Assembly: GCA_018398585.1 (NCBI GenBank)
Contig: JAGTTD010000020.1
Coordinates: 24,462,350 to 24,526,349, forward strand
DNA length: 64,000 nt
Reading direction: 5' to 3'
From: Simmondsia chinensis
Lineage: Eukaryota; Streptophyta; Magnoliopsida; Caryophyllales; Simmondsiaceae
Shown: one piece after another, positions 38,601 through 49,521 of the stretch
Layout of the letters: the number at the start of each line of letters is the position of its first letter
Position numbering within the stretch: position 1 is the stretch's first letter
Program-made: the position numbers and the translations under genes
The notes under the pieces: generated by a model
What the model was told of the DNA's origin: nothing
What the model saw: only the letters and a program-made list of their open reading frames with translations
Database searches by the model: none

Positions 38601-39157
38601 ATTGGTATCAGAGCACCAACAGTTGTTTATGCCATTTTGTTGATATCAATGTAGTCCTTGATTATATTTTGTTAAACATCAATATCTGTATATATTAATG
38701 AATTTTCAATTACTTGCTTAATTGTTTTATTGAATGATGTATTATTGAAACGGAAACTGTATGATTGAACTTTTAGATGTAACTATTTAATTATGTGTTA
38801 TTGTTATTGTAGTCTGGCTGCTGCAAGCCTCCCACGGAGTGTGGTTACTTGTATGTGAATGAGACGCTGTGGAATATGGGGAGCGGCCTTACGGCAGCCA
38901 ACCCGGACTGCGCAAGGTGGAACAACGACCAAGAGCAGCTTTGTTACGCCTGTCACTCATGCAAGGCCGGAGTGCTGGCCAGCCTCAAGCACAGCTGGAG
39001 GAAGGTGTCTGTAATCAACATCGTCGTGCTAATCCTCCTTGTCATCTTCTACGTTGTGGCCTATGCAGCTCTCAGGAACAACAAGAGGATGGACAATGAC
39101 GAGCCATATGGCGAGACCAGGATGACCAAGTCACAGCCCAGCAGAATACACCTCTAG
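29923..39157 (+). CDS. Tetraspanin, TET3/TET4-like
   Basis: Exon 1 (29923-30438) and exon 2 (38813-39157) join in phase 0 (ATTCAG|gtacgt, attgtag|TCTGGC) to 286 aa, the usual length. Tetraspanins organise membrane microdomains at the plasma membrane and plasmodesmata and mark plant exosome-like vesicles. Four membrane segments lie at about 7-29, 44-66, 71-96 and 237-259; the large outer loop (97-236) holds the plant GCCKP signature (174-178), [10 protein letters not shown] and an N-glycosylation site at N188. The N-terminus [19 protein letters not shown] and the tail [12 protein letters not shown] match the TET3/TET4 branch. The intron position before SGCCK is typical, but the intron is 8,374 bp and filled with transposons. 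Its first 500 bp also contain decayed tandem copies of an agctggctgttttc-bearing segment. Splicing across it must remain efficient for the gene to work. Confidence 0.95.
31701..32262. mobile_element. Foldback MITE in the tetraspanin intron
   Basis: Both ends form long imperfect inverted repeats of over 100 bp: aggtgtggttttag, aagtcacacctaaa and acctttaacttttcgt on the left reappear in reverse complement on the right. The inside is AT-rich and non-coding. The flanks share a loose 8-mer (accattta / actattga). A related arm is present at about 40311-40525. Long inverted repeats suggest a Mutator-like origin. Confidence 0.7.
33011..33517. mobile_element. hAT-type MITE nested in the gypsy element
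   Basis: Termini tagggatggcaatg and (reverse complement) agggatggcaatgg are inverted repeats, flanked by 8-mers matching at 7 positions (aggtagac 33003-33010, aggtagaa 33518-33525). Subterminal parts are rich in gggtatgggt/acccgcaatg words. It interrupts the 3' end of the gypsy internal region. Confidence 0.8.
33526..33723 (-). pseudogene. Gypsy pol 3' end (integrase C-terminal part)
   Basis: The minus-strand frame reads [19 protein letters not shown] then [20 protein letters not shown] and [15 protein letters not shown], which is the conserved C-terminal tail of Ty3/gypsy integrase in plants. It is only about 65 codons long, lacks the catalytic core and is bounded by the MITE insertion. Not functional. 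Confidence 0.8.
34355..35013 (-). pseudogene. Gypsy gag remnant
   Basis: Minus-strand pieces include an N-terminal part (35013-34747) and, after a frame break and stop near 34630, the retrotransposon gag core: [29 protein letters not shown] and [16 protein letters not shown]. Gag would form virus-like particles in the cytoplasm. Stops and the missing zinc knuckle show that it is dead. Confidence 0.8.
35629..35670 (+). repeat. Poly-A tract in the tetraspanin intron
   Basis: About 25 A followed by gaaaaagaaaag. It could be the tail of a retroposed sequence, but I see no recognisable body upstream. Confidence 0.7.
35886..36040. repeat. Near-perfect inverted repeat (hairpin)
   Basis: Left arm 35886-about 35954 and right arm about 35971-36040 are reverse complements with few mismatches (tataggagctta..., gcctcctccagcc, tcgagctagcca), separated by about 16-20 nt. 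Transcribed as part of the tetraspanin intron, it would fold into a stem of roughly 65 bp. It may be a tiny MITE or a small-RNA precursor; no target duplication is evident. Confidence 0.85.
37792..38614 (+). mobile_element. LTR with primer binding site, rest deleted
   Basis: The segment starts TGTTGT (37792) and ends ACAACA (38600). It is followed at once by ATTGGTATCAGAGCACC (38601-38617), the Met-tRNA primer site that normally follows a 5' LTR. No coding region or 3' LTR follows before exon 2 at 38813. This is an 809-bp LTR plus primer site fragment. Open frames on its minus strand (37880-38463) have no family similarity that I recognise. Confidence 0.55.
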
Positions 39158-40310
39158 CTGAGCTGAATGCCTGCCCTACCGATTCCGGGAAAGATGATTG
39201 TGCCATATTTTTGTGAAACAAATCCATGTGTTTGGGCTTTCTTGTGTTTTAAAAAAAAAAAAATCCATGTGTTTGAATAGAAGACATAACTATTTTCCCC
39301 GCCTTTTTTTCAAAGGTTGTTGTAATTAGTTTCGTGGCTCTTTGGTGTAGGAAAATTTTCCTTTTCGTTTTTGCTTCTCTCTTGTATCAAACATTTAAGG
39401 ATAGAGCTTTATAGAAAACAAGTTATGTTTTATACTAATTTGTATCGGTTTTTTCCAACCCTCACAAGGGGATGTTCACATACCTGTTCAGGTTGGAAAT
39501 TCTAATTGGTATCAGGCTATTCTATACAACTTGATTGTAATCGGTGCCCCTTGGTAGATAGGGCGAAGCGTTTTTGGGTCAAATGTGTTGGGTAGAGTAT
39601 CATAAGGTTTCACAGGCCCCTAATTCATGTGCACCCGCAAGTAGAGAGAGAATAACAAGAACAACATTTGACTCTGATTGGCACAAACAAGTAGTTCAAT
39701 TTGAAAAGCATATCTAAATCTAAAGGAGCCCTGCAATGAAGAGAGCAGAAGAATGAGAAAGGGATACGGAATTAAAGGTGGATCTCAAAGCATAATATCA
39801 GAATTCTCATTCTCCTTGTATCAAATGGCTAGTATCTTCTAAAATAAAATCAGGTGGAGGAAATTCTTTGGCCTTCAATTGGGGTATTCTAGAAGAATAT
39901 GTTGTTCCAACTCGATACCAAGGATTCCTAAACTAAACAATTTTTCTACGTTTAGTCACTAAGGAACCCTAAATGAATTGTCTTATTTGGAAAAGCTTTG
40001 TTATTTGGAAGATCTATCTCGTGTCTTTTGAATCGAAACAAAGGGGACTAAACAGAAACATGAACACATTATTGGTTGTTGTGTGGCTGTCTCTCTGAGT
40101 ATTTCCTTGCTCCACCTTGTTACTTCCACTGGTCTTCCTTGGAGCTCCAAGGAATATGACAAGTTTTGATGCGGTTCCTGCCTGGGCTCATATTTTAAAA
40201 ATAATTTCTGAATACAACATAACGGAACAAACAATTTAATTCGCGATTTAAATAAATGTCAAATCGAATTAAATTATTTGATTAAATTAATAAGCTTATA
40301 ATGATGTGTT

Positions 40311-40525
40311 TTTTTTAGTGATAACCACCTAAATCTTAGATGTGGTTTCAAAAAATATCTAGATTTTCTAATTTTTTAATGCCACGTCTAAAGTTTCTAC
40401 AATTTTTTAATGCTACACTTTAATATGATGCTCCCAGACCCTGCGCAAGCGAAAATCCTTAAGGCATTGGGTATGTTGTTGTTGTACCTTAATATGATGC
40501 CGTTAACTGCTTACGTTATTGAATT
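40311..40525. mobile_element. Single arm of a foldback MITE
   Basis: Words such as agatgtggtttcaaaaaat, aatgccacgtctaaag and gccgttaac match one arm of the foldback element at 31701-32262. The partner arm is absent. It was later interrupted by a short SINE fragment. Confidence 0.45.
40432..40485 (+). mobile_element. 5'-truncated 5S-type SINE (54 bp)
   Basis: Only the last 54 bp of the SINE family are present (cccagaccctgcgcaagcg to tgttgttgttgt), ending in the TTG tail. It is flanked by a 15-bp direct repeat with one mismatch: actttaatatgatgc (40417-40431) and accttaatatgatgc (40486-40500). 5' truncation with a target duplication is the mark of LINE-type reverse transcription. Confidence 0.85.
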
Positions 40526-40770
40526 TGACGTTATCTATCTTACGGCGCATGACTCGAATTGAAATGGTCCAACCCATTTTCTTGAAAGAAAAAAGAGCGG
40601 CCTGCCATGTTAGTAGAGGAGCCCATTGGGCTGGCATAATTTCCAAAAATATCGAGCCATTGGTGGCTCCTTTAATTTAAACTGAAAAAAAGAAAAATAC
40701 TAAAAATTTTCCTTTAAATTCACAACACCCTATCATCTTCCCTCACAATACCATGTTCATTCACAATACA

Positions 40771-40778
<8 letters not shown>

Positions 40779-40822
<44 letters not shown>

Positions 40823-40836
40823 GTGTGTGTGTGTGT
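40779..40836. repeat. (AT)n(AC)n(GT)n palindromic microsatellite
   Basis: About 16 AT units, then acacacacacac, then gtgtgtgtgtgtgt. The AC and GT blocks are mutual reverse complements, so the block can form a hairpin or cruciform. Confidence 0.95.
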
Positions 40837-41293
40837 ATGGGTCCTTAAGGGCTACAAACCCAACCCTTCCCCACCAATAATATTTTAGAAGAGAGAAAAA
40901 TCAAAGAATACTTCAACAATATGCACACAAGGACCAAGTGTCTTATAATCTATTATAGAAGGTGAAACAATTGGACATTTTCGAATTATATGTCTAAGTG
41001 TACACTTTATTGAGATAATTGGAAAGTCAAGGGCAGAGTTTTGAATACTATAGTATTATTTAACCATAGTAAGTGAAGCTTCACCTCATCCAAGAATTTG
41101 GAAAGTTATGCCAGAACACCACTTTCATAAGGAAGAACTTGGTGCATCTCGGGGTGGAAGTAAAAGGAATTGTCTACCGTATATGTATTAGCGGGGCTAT
41201 CTCAAAATGCAAAATAAAACGTTTCATCTTTGTAATACACTTAATTTGTACTTAAATAGTGTAATATATTTTTAGAAAATTTTCATGCTTCTA

Positions 41294-41335
41294 GAAAAGA
41301 AAAGAAAAGAAAAGAAAAGAAAAGACAAGATATAG
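41294..41335 (+). repeat. (GAAAA)n microsatellite
   Basis: Eight or so gaaaa units in tandem, the last with a C substitution. Confidence 0.9.
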
Positions 41336-42647
41336 TTGAAATGAAATAGCTATGGGCAGACAAGTGAAGAGACTTTCATGTGCCAACTGCCAAACCATCT
41401 GACCCGCTCCCCAACTAATCCCTTTACCCCACGCCCCATCCACATTCTCCACGTCTCCCCCAAGTGTTAGCATTTTCCCTTTCCTCTTTTTTATTTAAAG
41501 CAATTCCCACCTAATAATACATCAATAATTTTTTTAACAAAATACCTTATGCGATGCAATCTAGTATTTCTCTTTATTTATTTAAAGTCATGAATTTAAG
41601 TGTTACAAATATTCCATAAAAATAAAGATAAGGCTCCCCTGCATCTCATTTTTTGACAAGCTTCGCTTTAAAAAATGGTTTTAATTTGCTACTAGTGATG
41701 ATGTTAAAGTATCTTTTTTATCACAAAATATGTTAAAGCATTCTATATTATTGGGATTAATTAGTGTATATGGTTTATCCAAGGGATTGTTTGCATAACG
41801 AAAGCAATGCAAGCCAACACATATCTGAAGTATGACTTAAAAATTGAAAGTAGCTAGAAAATTAAAATAAAGAAGCATGGTCAAGTGAGTGGTAGATGGA
41901 GTAGAGAAATGGCAGTAAGTGAAGGGTGGGCAGGGCAGCAGCCGGCAAGCCCAATAAAAGTCTTTCAAAGGCAGCTAATTGCAGTTCAACTAGGTAAGCT
42001 CCAGAGAGCGACATTGCTTTTGCATACTAGTCCTCTCTCTTTATCCACTTTGAGTTCAGGGATGTTTTTCCAACTAATTGTAAGGTTGTTTTCAATATTA
42101 AAACATATGTCCCAATCTAAGGTACTGCTTAGGGTTTTTACCTTAATACTAAACATGTTTGCTCTTCAAGTGAAGGCTAACTATTGATAAAAATATTAAT
42201 AGGTCGTTATTTTGCAAAGTTTAGTATAAATGGGTAAGGATGAGAGAAACAAATCAAGACTCAATAGGGCCGCCAACTATGTTACTTGCTCATTCTCCCT
42301 CTCATAGGTTACTCCCTCATTTTCTTTCCCTTGGTTCTGCCCTCCTCTCTGCCCATACCCGGATTGGGGACTATACCACCATGAGTAAGTCGTGTACTCA
42401 CTCACAATGCCCCAACTTACTCATCAGCTATGTCCTGACACAAGTAAGTAAGACATTCGAGTATCAAGTGTCTAATGTGGGTTGTTGATCCGCCCACATG
42501 TGTCAGCAGATGATTCTACCTAGTGACCTCAAAGAATAACTCACCCTCTCTTCATTTCCTTATAAATACCTAGCAAATACATAAACAAGAGATAAACATA
42601 TTCCTCACAATTCTCCTTGCAAGGATACACCTCAAATTACTTGTTTA

Positions 42648-43152
42648 TGTTATGAGGGAAGCCGCAAGTGTGCCGATCGATTGGGGTACTCAGCCAATCG
42701 ATCGGGCACTTCGTTGATCAAAGACGTCTGCAGGAAGAGAGCTGATCGATCGGTATGGGCCAATGGATCGGGGGTCGCATGCCCTAGCCATTTGTTATAA
42801 ATAGACTTGTAGGATTTTCAGTTTCAATATCCAAACAAAGAGAGCACCGCGTCCCAAATTAAGAGACAGCGTCACGAGAGTTTAGAGGGAGTGATTCTGT
42901 AATTCTCCATAGATCTCGTTCAGAGGAAGTGTTTTTGTAATTCTTCCATTATGGTTGATCAATAAAGAATCTCCATCTCCGCCCATTGTTTTTTCCTTCT
43001 TTATTGAAGAAGGGTTTTTCACCTAAATATCTGTGTTCTTCGTTTATTCTCTTTTACCTCTTTTAATTACTTCTTTTGTGGTTATATTATTTGAATCGAA
43101 TCCAGTTCTGGGATGTTAAGTTCCGCAGTAAGGAGGTATAAATTTCCTAACA
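42648..43152 (+). mobile_element. Solo-LTR-like unit
   Basis: It starts TGTTATGAGG and ends TTCCTAACA, so the outermost five bases are inverted repeats (TGTTA...TAACA). A TATA-like ttataaatag (about 42796-42806) precedes a transcript-like part and AATAAA (about 42962-42967). No primer site or coding region adjoins, and the flanking pentamers (gttta, gattg) do not match. Candidate only. Confidence 0.35.
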
Positions 43153-43415
43153 GATTGATATTTAAGTATATCAAGTTTGTTCAATAATTTCCGTCATAAA
43201 TTAGTATTATAGTATATCAGATTTGTTTAGATTTCTCAACACTCCTGAAGCTATCTGGTTGCGTTCCTTTATCTAGGGATTGAGTTCAACTCTTTTAATC
43301 CCAAAAACCCTTTAAAAACAAAAGGCATCCGAAAAAAGTTACAAAAATTCATCTTACCTTTAAAATATTTTAAAACCTTAGAATACCCAAAACTCAATAA
43401 CAATAAGATCATATC

Positions 43416-44396
43416 TGTTAAGTTTTAAGTCGTATTCCTAGGTTTTAAACTTATTAACTTTAGATCTTGAAAAACCGACAATAACAACAAACATTCAACA
43501 CTTCAGATCTTGTTCAAGAAACCTGTAACTGTAGTCTAGCAAGATTCATCCAACACTGAACACATGCACAAAAATCACAGCGACAACAACAAGATTTTTA
43601 CGTGGTTCAGCCTTTAAATAAGGACCTACTCCACGGCTCTCTATTTCTGGGGAAGTCTATCCACTATAAGTCGAGTTCAAGTATTACAGACCAAAGTTCA
43701 ACGATATACAACTTTATACAAACAGATCCTTAAGGCTTCTAAGACAGAAACCTAAAAACGAACGAAATAAAGAGGAAGGGAAGAGAAAGCTCACAACCGA
43801 AGCCTACAAGGCTTCATACGTGCTCCAAACTACCAAGGTTTGAACGAGCAAGCCTTAACACCCACGGATTTCCTCAATCGCCTCAAGATCGCCTCAAATC
43901 GCCAGAGAAAAAGAGAGAATAGGCGGTGCCTGATGAGAAACAGAGAGAAATGAGCAAAGCGTACGGCTAACCCTAAAAGGGTCGGTATATATAGGAAAAT
44001 GCAACCCGATCCGTGGCAAGGCAAACTGGTTTAATCTCGGCCGTTCGTACAATCCAGATCAATGGTCCATATAAGCCCACAAGAAACACAAACAGTACTC
44101 CCGGATGGCTGATGCGTGTCAGCCACCAACAACAGAGCCGGTTAGCTTCCTTTAGAAGCTTCGGTCAGCGGGCAGTGGCACGGGCAAGTAAAACAAGCAC
44201 ACGGGCAGGGGCAGCAGAGTCATTTTACCCCATGACTTTTAACTAAATTTAATAACCTGCTGATATAATATTTTCTACCTAAAAAATACAACTTGTGCCA
44301 CTAAAAAATTACAACATTTGATCTATAATATTTGAACACTTCTTCACTTAAATTTTCTTGACATAGTTAAGTCATATAGGGACCAATTTTACAACA
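43416..44396 (-). repeat. Copia 3' LTR
   Basis: The left copy in window coordinates. Near the middle it contains the tttttacgtggttcagcc motif common in copia LTRs and a 'tatatatagg' promoter-like motif (reverse-strand side, near 43985). It is nearly identical to the right copy. Confidence 0.95.
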
Positions 44397-44471
44397 ATTC
44401 TCCACCTTGGTACCTATATGGGTTAACTACTGGACATTCCCTAGTAATAGGAGCAAAACACATTGGGCTCG

Positions 44472-47400
44472 TCATCCATGATCCCAATTACTTTGAATCA
44501 ACTTAATACATTTGAGTAACTTGTCCAAAGTCAAAATTTTTGCGCCCATATCCACTGGATTTTCAGCAGTACAGATTTTTCGCAGTTCAACATTGTTCCT
44601 TTCAAGCATGTCATTTACAAAATTCCTCTTGACAGCTAAGTGCTTAGTCCTATCATGAAACACGGGGTTTTTACACAATGCAAGGGCTGATTGACTGTCC
44701 GAAAACAGTACGGGAGGCCCGTTATCGAGGTTTATTTCTGACAGTAACCCTCTCAGCCAGACAACCTCTTTTATGGCTTCTGTGAGGGCCTCAAATTCAG
44801 CCTCAGTGGTCGACAGTGCAGTCACAGACTGCAACTTAGACTTCCAACAAATAGCTCCACCATTTAAAGTGTAAATGTAAGCACTAGTGGACCTCCTTTT
44901 ATCTACGTCTCCCCCAAAGTCAGAATCGGTGTAACCTATCAATCTAAGGTCCGTTTTTGTCCGGCCAAAAGTAAGTCCCAGTTTATAGGTTTGTTTAATG
45001 TACCTTAACAGCCACTTAACTCCATCCCAATGTTCCTTTCCTGGGTTACTCATAAACCTAGAGAAAACACTTAAAGGGAAAGCTAAGTCTGGACGTGTAC
45101 AAGTCATAGCATACATTAAGGAACCTATAACATTAGCATATGGGACTCTTTCCATCTGTTTCTTTTCTATCTCATTTGTGGGACACTATTGAACTATATA
45201 CTTATACTGACTTGCTAAGGGCAATTTTACAGGTTTACATTCAGACGTGTTGAATCTAACCAATACCTTTTCCAAATACCTTTGTTGAGATAAGTGCACT
45301 ATTCCAGCTGTTGGATCCCTGGTAATTTCTATACCAAGTATCTTCTTGGCCTTCCCTAGATCTTTCATATCGAACTCAGCACAAAGCATTAGTTTCAGAT
45401 CATTAATATGGTTCATGGATTTACTGGCCAGCAGCATATCATCCACATAAATCAGCAAATACAGTGCATCAACAGTATCAGCATGTTATAATAAAAACAA
45501 GTGTCATGTATTGATCTACTAAAGCCCCTACTTCTTATAAATTGGTCAAAACGTTTGTACCATTGCCTAGGGGATTGTTTTAAGCCATACAAAGACCTCT
45601 TAAGTAGACAAACATGGTTCTTATGGTTTGGTTCAATAAAGCCCTCAGGTTGGGCCATAAAGATTTCCTCATCCAGCTCACCATGAAGGAAGGCTGTTGT
45701 AACATCCATTTGTTCCAGAAATAGGCTAAACTTAGCCGTTAGTGCCATAAGTATTCTTATAGTTGTGTGCTTAACAACGGGAGAAAAAATCTCATTATAG
45801 TCTACCCCTTCTTTTTGTGAAAAAGCTTTTGCAACTAGTCTAGCCTTGAACCTTGGCTGTCCAGATGATGTATCGGGTTCTTTTACCTTATAAATCCACT
45901 TAGAACCTACCAACTTCCTATCCATTGGTTTAGGAACCAAAACCCAAGTTTTGTTCCTTTTGAGGCTCTCCATTTCCTCTGTCATGGCTTTGAGCCACTG
46001 TTCAGAGGCAGCTCCACTAATAGCCTGAGTATAAGTGAGAGGTTCTGATTCTACATACTCTAGGGCAGTATTTAGGGCAAATGCAATACAATTAGCACTG
46101 CCAAACCTGACTGGTGCCCTAATTTGTCTCCTCTCCCTATCCCTAGCTAGTTGGTAGTTTGATAGGTCCGCTTGTTCAATTGTTTCTTGAGGTTCAGCAC
46201 TGTCGGTTACCTCTTCCTCAGGATTTAAGGTCTGGTTTTCCTGGTATATAGGCTCTGGTGGGCTGACCTCGAACTCATAGAGTTCAGAATCAAACTTCCT
46301 AGGGTTGGAGGAAGTGGCTGCTGTACCAGCAGCCACTGTTTTCTCCAAGTAAGGCATTTCCTCTTCATTAAAGGTCACATCCCTACTAATTATGATTTTG
46401 GTCCTGTTTCCATCCATAACACCCACCCTATACCCCTTTACACCATCCGGATAGCCTAGAAAAACACCTTTTACAGCCCTGGGTTCAAGTTTTCCTTCAG
46501 ATTGATGTGCATACGCAGCACATCCAAAAACCTTTATAATAGAATAGTCGCTTGTTTTTCCAGTCCATTTTTCCTCAGGGGTTTTAAAGTCAATTGCAGA
46601 GGAGGGAGTTCTATTAATTAGATAACATGCAGTAGCTACAGCCTCCCCCCAAAAGTTTTTACCAAGTCCTGATGCAAATAACATGCATCTTACCCTGCTA
46701 AGAGCGTACGGTTCATTCTTTCAGCTAGTCCATTTTGTTGGGGAGTTTTCCTAACAGTGTTGTGTCTTTTAATACCATTTTGAGCGAATAAACTATCAAA
46801 TTCAGTGTTTATATATTCAAGTCCATTATCAGTTCTAAGTACCTTAATCTTCCTACCTGTTTGATTTTTTATAAGGTTCTTCCACCTAACAAAGGCACTA
46901 AAACATTCATCCTTTGTTTTAAGTAGGTAAACCCAAACCTTCCTAGAGAAATCATCTACCATAGATAGGAAGTAGTATGCTCCACCTAAAGTGGGTACCC
47001 TTGCTGGTCCCCACAGGTCAGAGTGGATATAGTCTACCAGTGACTTAGTTATATGGATTCCAGATTTAAAAGATAATTTATGATGTTTTCCAAATATGCA
47101 TGACTCACGGAAATCAGGTTTAGACACATAACCACCCCCCAATAGCCCGCTTTTGTTCAGCTCATTCAGGCCTCTCTCTGATACATGTCCTAATCTTTTG
47201 TGCCAAAGGTTGGTTAGGTCAGTTTTCTCTACAATAGAGCATCCAGCAGGAACTACGTCACCTTTAAGCACATATAGACCGTTCTTGAACTCTCCTCTTA
47301 CCATTACAAGGGAACCCTTAAGGACCTTCATTACCCCCTATTGTGCCTTTAAGGTTATACCAGCCTAGTCTAATTGTTCTAGAGAAATTAGGTTCCTTCT

Positions 47401-48494
47401 AAATTCAGGCACATGCCTGACTCCCTTTAGGGTAAAGTCAATCCCATTTGACCCTTTAACCCTAACTGACCCTATCCCAACTACTTGGCATCCGTGGTTA
47501 TTTCCCAACAGCACCTTTCCCCCAGCTACAGTCCGATATTCAGTAAAGAAGGATCTATCTGAAGTCATATGGAAGCTACACCCTGAGTCTAGAACCCACT
47601 CATGTGTAGTTTGGTCTGTGGATACTACTAATACTTCAGTGGAGTCATATCCGTCATTAAATTCAGTGTTGTCAGTTGTGCCGTTAAACTTTCTTTGGTA
47701 ATCTGGACAGTATCTTTTAATGTGTCCTAGTTTACCACACTCATAGCATTTTACTTTACTACAATCTCTTCTAGGTCTTGAACTAGATCTATTTCGACTC
47801 TTACTTCTTCTCCTATCTTTATTTATGGTTGTTATGATTGTTATGGTTGTTATGGTTGTCTCGAGTCTTTGTCCTACCCCTGACTGACAGCCCTTCCCCA
47901 CTGTTACTAGTTGGTGGGTACTTCCCTTCCTTCCTAAGTTCTAGGATCTTGGATCTTAGGGCCTTTGTAACGTCTTTCAGTGCTACAGTGTCACATCCAT
48001 ATCTTAGAGTGTCTTTAAAGGACCTAAGATATTTAGGTAAGGCACATAGCAACAATACAGCCAACAATTCATCAGCAACAGTAACTTTAACGTTTTCTAG
48101 ATCTTGACAGATTTTATGTAACTCATCTATAGAGTCCTCTAGGGGTTTAGTCTCACTCACCTTAAAGGTGAAAAGGGATTCCATGCACAGCATCCTATTG
48201 GACAATGACTCAAGACTTATAGATTTCCTCTAACTTAGCCCATATATTTGCTACGGTCTTTTCAGAGCGGATCTGATTAAATACCGAGTTATCAAGACTA
48301 AGTAATAAAGAAGCATAAGCTTTATGTTCGATTTCTACTTTCTCCTTTTCAGTTAGATAAGTTGGTTGATCCTTTTCGGGCAAAAGTGCAGTTCCAGCAC
48401 GTTGTGCCATAAGGATTGCTTTCATTTTTAGTTTCCATAGATTGAAATCATTCCTACCGTCAAACCTTTCAATATCAACCCTAGCAGACGCCAT
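44472..48494 (-). pseudogene. Copia gag-pol polyprotein, frame-broken
   Basis: Pieces in order on the minus strand: gag from MASARVDIERFDG (48494); a CCHC knuckle CYECGKLGHIKRYC (about 47748-47707); protease DSGCSFHMT (about 47589); the integrase zinc region with WHKRLGH and SCIFGKHH, where the first cysteine of the CxxC pair is Arg. The integrase core keeps DLWGP, RTDNG and an AERMN glutamate. Reverse transcriptase has WIYKVKEPD, MDVTTAFLHG and YVDDML; RNase H has TDSDFGGD, TEAEFEA and SDSQSAL. Frame changes occur near 48.2, 47.85, 46.69 and 45.46 kb, with in-frame stops near 47.36 and 45.18 kb. It encoded proteins for reverse transcription in cytoplasmic particles and integration in the nucleus, and cannot do so now. 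Confidence 0.95.
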
Positions 48495-48536
48495 ACTGTT
48501 TCTTTAAGGTAAATAACCTGAAGCTCTGATACCACT

Positions 48537-49516
48537 TGTTAAGTTTTAGGTCGTATTCCTAGGGTTTAAACTTATTAACTTTAGATCTTGAAAAACCGAC
48601 AATAAGAACAAACATTCAACACTTCAGATCTTGTTCAAGAAACCTGTAACTGTAGTCTAGCAAGATTCATCCAACACCGAACACATGCACAAAAATCACA
48701 GCGACAACAACAAGATTTTTACGTGGTTCAGCCTTTAAATAAGGACCTACTCCACGGCTCCCTATTTCTAGGGAAGTCTATCCACTATAAGTCGAGTTCA
48801 AGTATTACAGACCAAAGTTCAACGATATACAACTTTATACAAACAGATCCTTAAGGCTTCTAAGACAGAAACCTAAAAACGAACGAAATAAAGAGTAAGG
48901 GAAGAGAAAGCTCACAACCGAAGCCTACAAGGATTCATACGTGCTCCAAACTACCAAGGTTTGAACAAGCAAGCCTTAACACCCACGGATTTCCTCAATC
49001 GCCTCAAGATCGCCTCAAATCGCCAGAGAAAAAGAGAGAATAGGCGGTGGCTGATGAGAAACAGAGAGAAATGAGCAAAGCGTACGGCTAACCCTAAAAG
49101 GGTCGGTATATATAGGAAAATGCAACCCGATCCGTGGCAAGGCAAACTGGTTTAATCTCGGCCGTTCGTACAATCCAGATCAACGGTCCATATAAGCCCA
49201 CAAGAAATACAAACAGTACTCCCGGATGGCTGACGCGTGTCAGCCATCTACAACAGAATCGGTTAGCTTCCTTTAGAAGCTTCGGTCAGCGGGCAGTGGC
49301 ACGGGCAGGTAAAACAGGCACACGGGCAGGGGCAGTAGAGTCATTTTACCACATGACTTTTAACTGAATTTAATAACCTGCTGATATAATATTTTCTACC
49401 TAAAAATACAACTTGTGCCACTAAAAAATTACAACATTTGATCTATAATATTTGAACACTTCTTGACTCAAATTTTCTTGACATAATTAAGTCATATAGG
49501 GACCAATTTTACAACA
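48537..49516 (-). repeat. Copia 5' LTR
   Basis: The right copy in window coordinates, upstream of gag on the minus strand and next to the Met-tRNA primer site. It is the LTR that would have driven transcription toward lower coordinates. Confidence 0.95.
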
Positions 49517-49521
49517 ATATC

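Larger units (their letters stand above)
39158..43410. other. Intergenic region downstream of the tetraspanin gene
   Basis: The first few hundred bases are the tetraspanin 3'UTR. Further on are a decayed MITE arm with a SINE fragment inside it (40311-40525), a palindromic microsatellite (40779-40836), an AAAAG repeat (about 41294-41335) and an LTR-like unit (42648-43152). No host gene is recognised; the frames at 41885-42187 and 42240-42488 show no motif. Confidence 0.5.
43416..49516 (-). mobile_element. Full-length Ty1/copia LTR retrotransposon
   Basis: A 6,101-bp element with LTRs of about 980 bp (43416-44396 and 48537-49516), both TGTTAAGTTTTA...TTTTACAACA, and a perfect 5-bp target duplication atatc (43411-43415, 49517-49521). 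On the minus strand the primer site TGGTATCAGAGC adjoins the 5' LTR (about 48522-48533), and a purine-rich tract (complement of attctccaccttggtacc, 44397-44414) adjoins the 3' LTR. By eye the LTRs differ at roughly 25-30 of 980 positions, suggesting insertion around a million years ago or somewhat more under commonly used rates. Its order gag-protease-integrase-RT-RNase H is diagnostic of copia. Confidence 0.97.

Noticed and set aside
41885..42187. 100-codon frame on +
   Set aside because: No recognisable motif, hydrophobic tail of AT-rich codons, no neighbouring exon structure.
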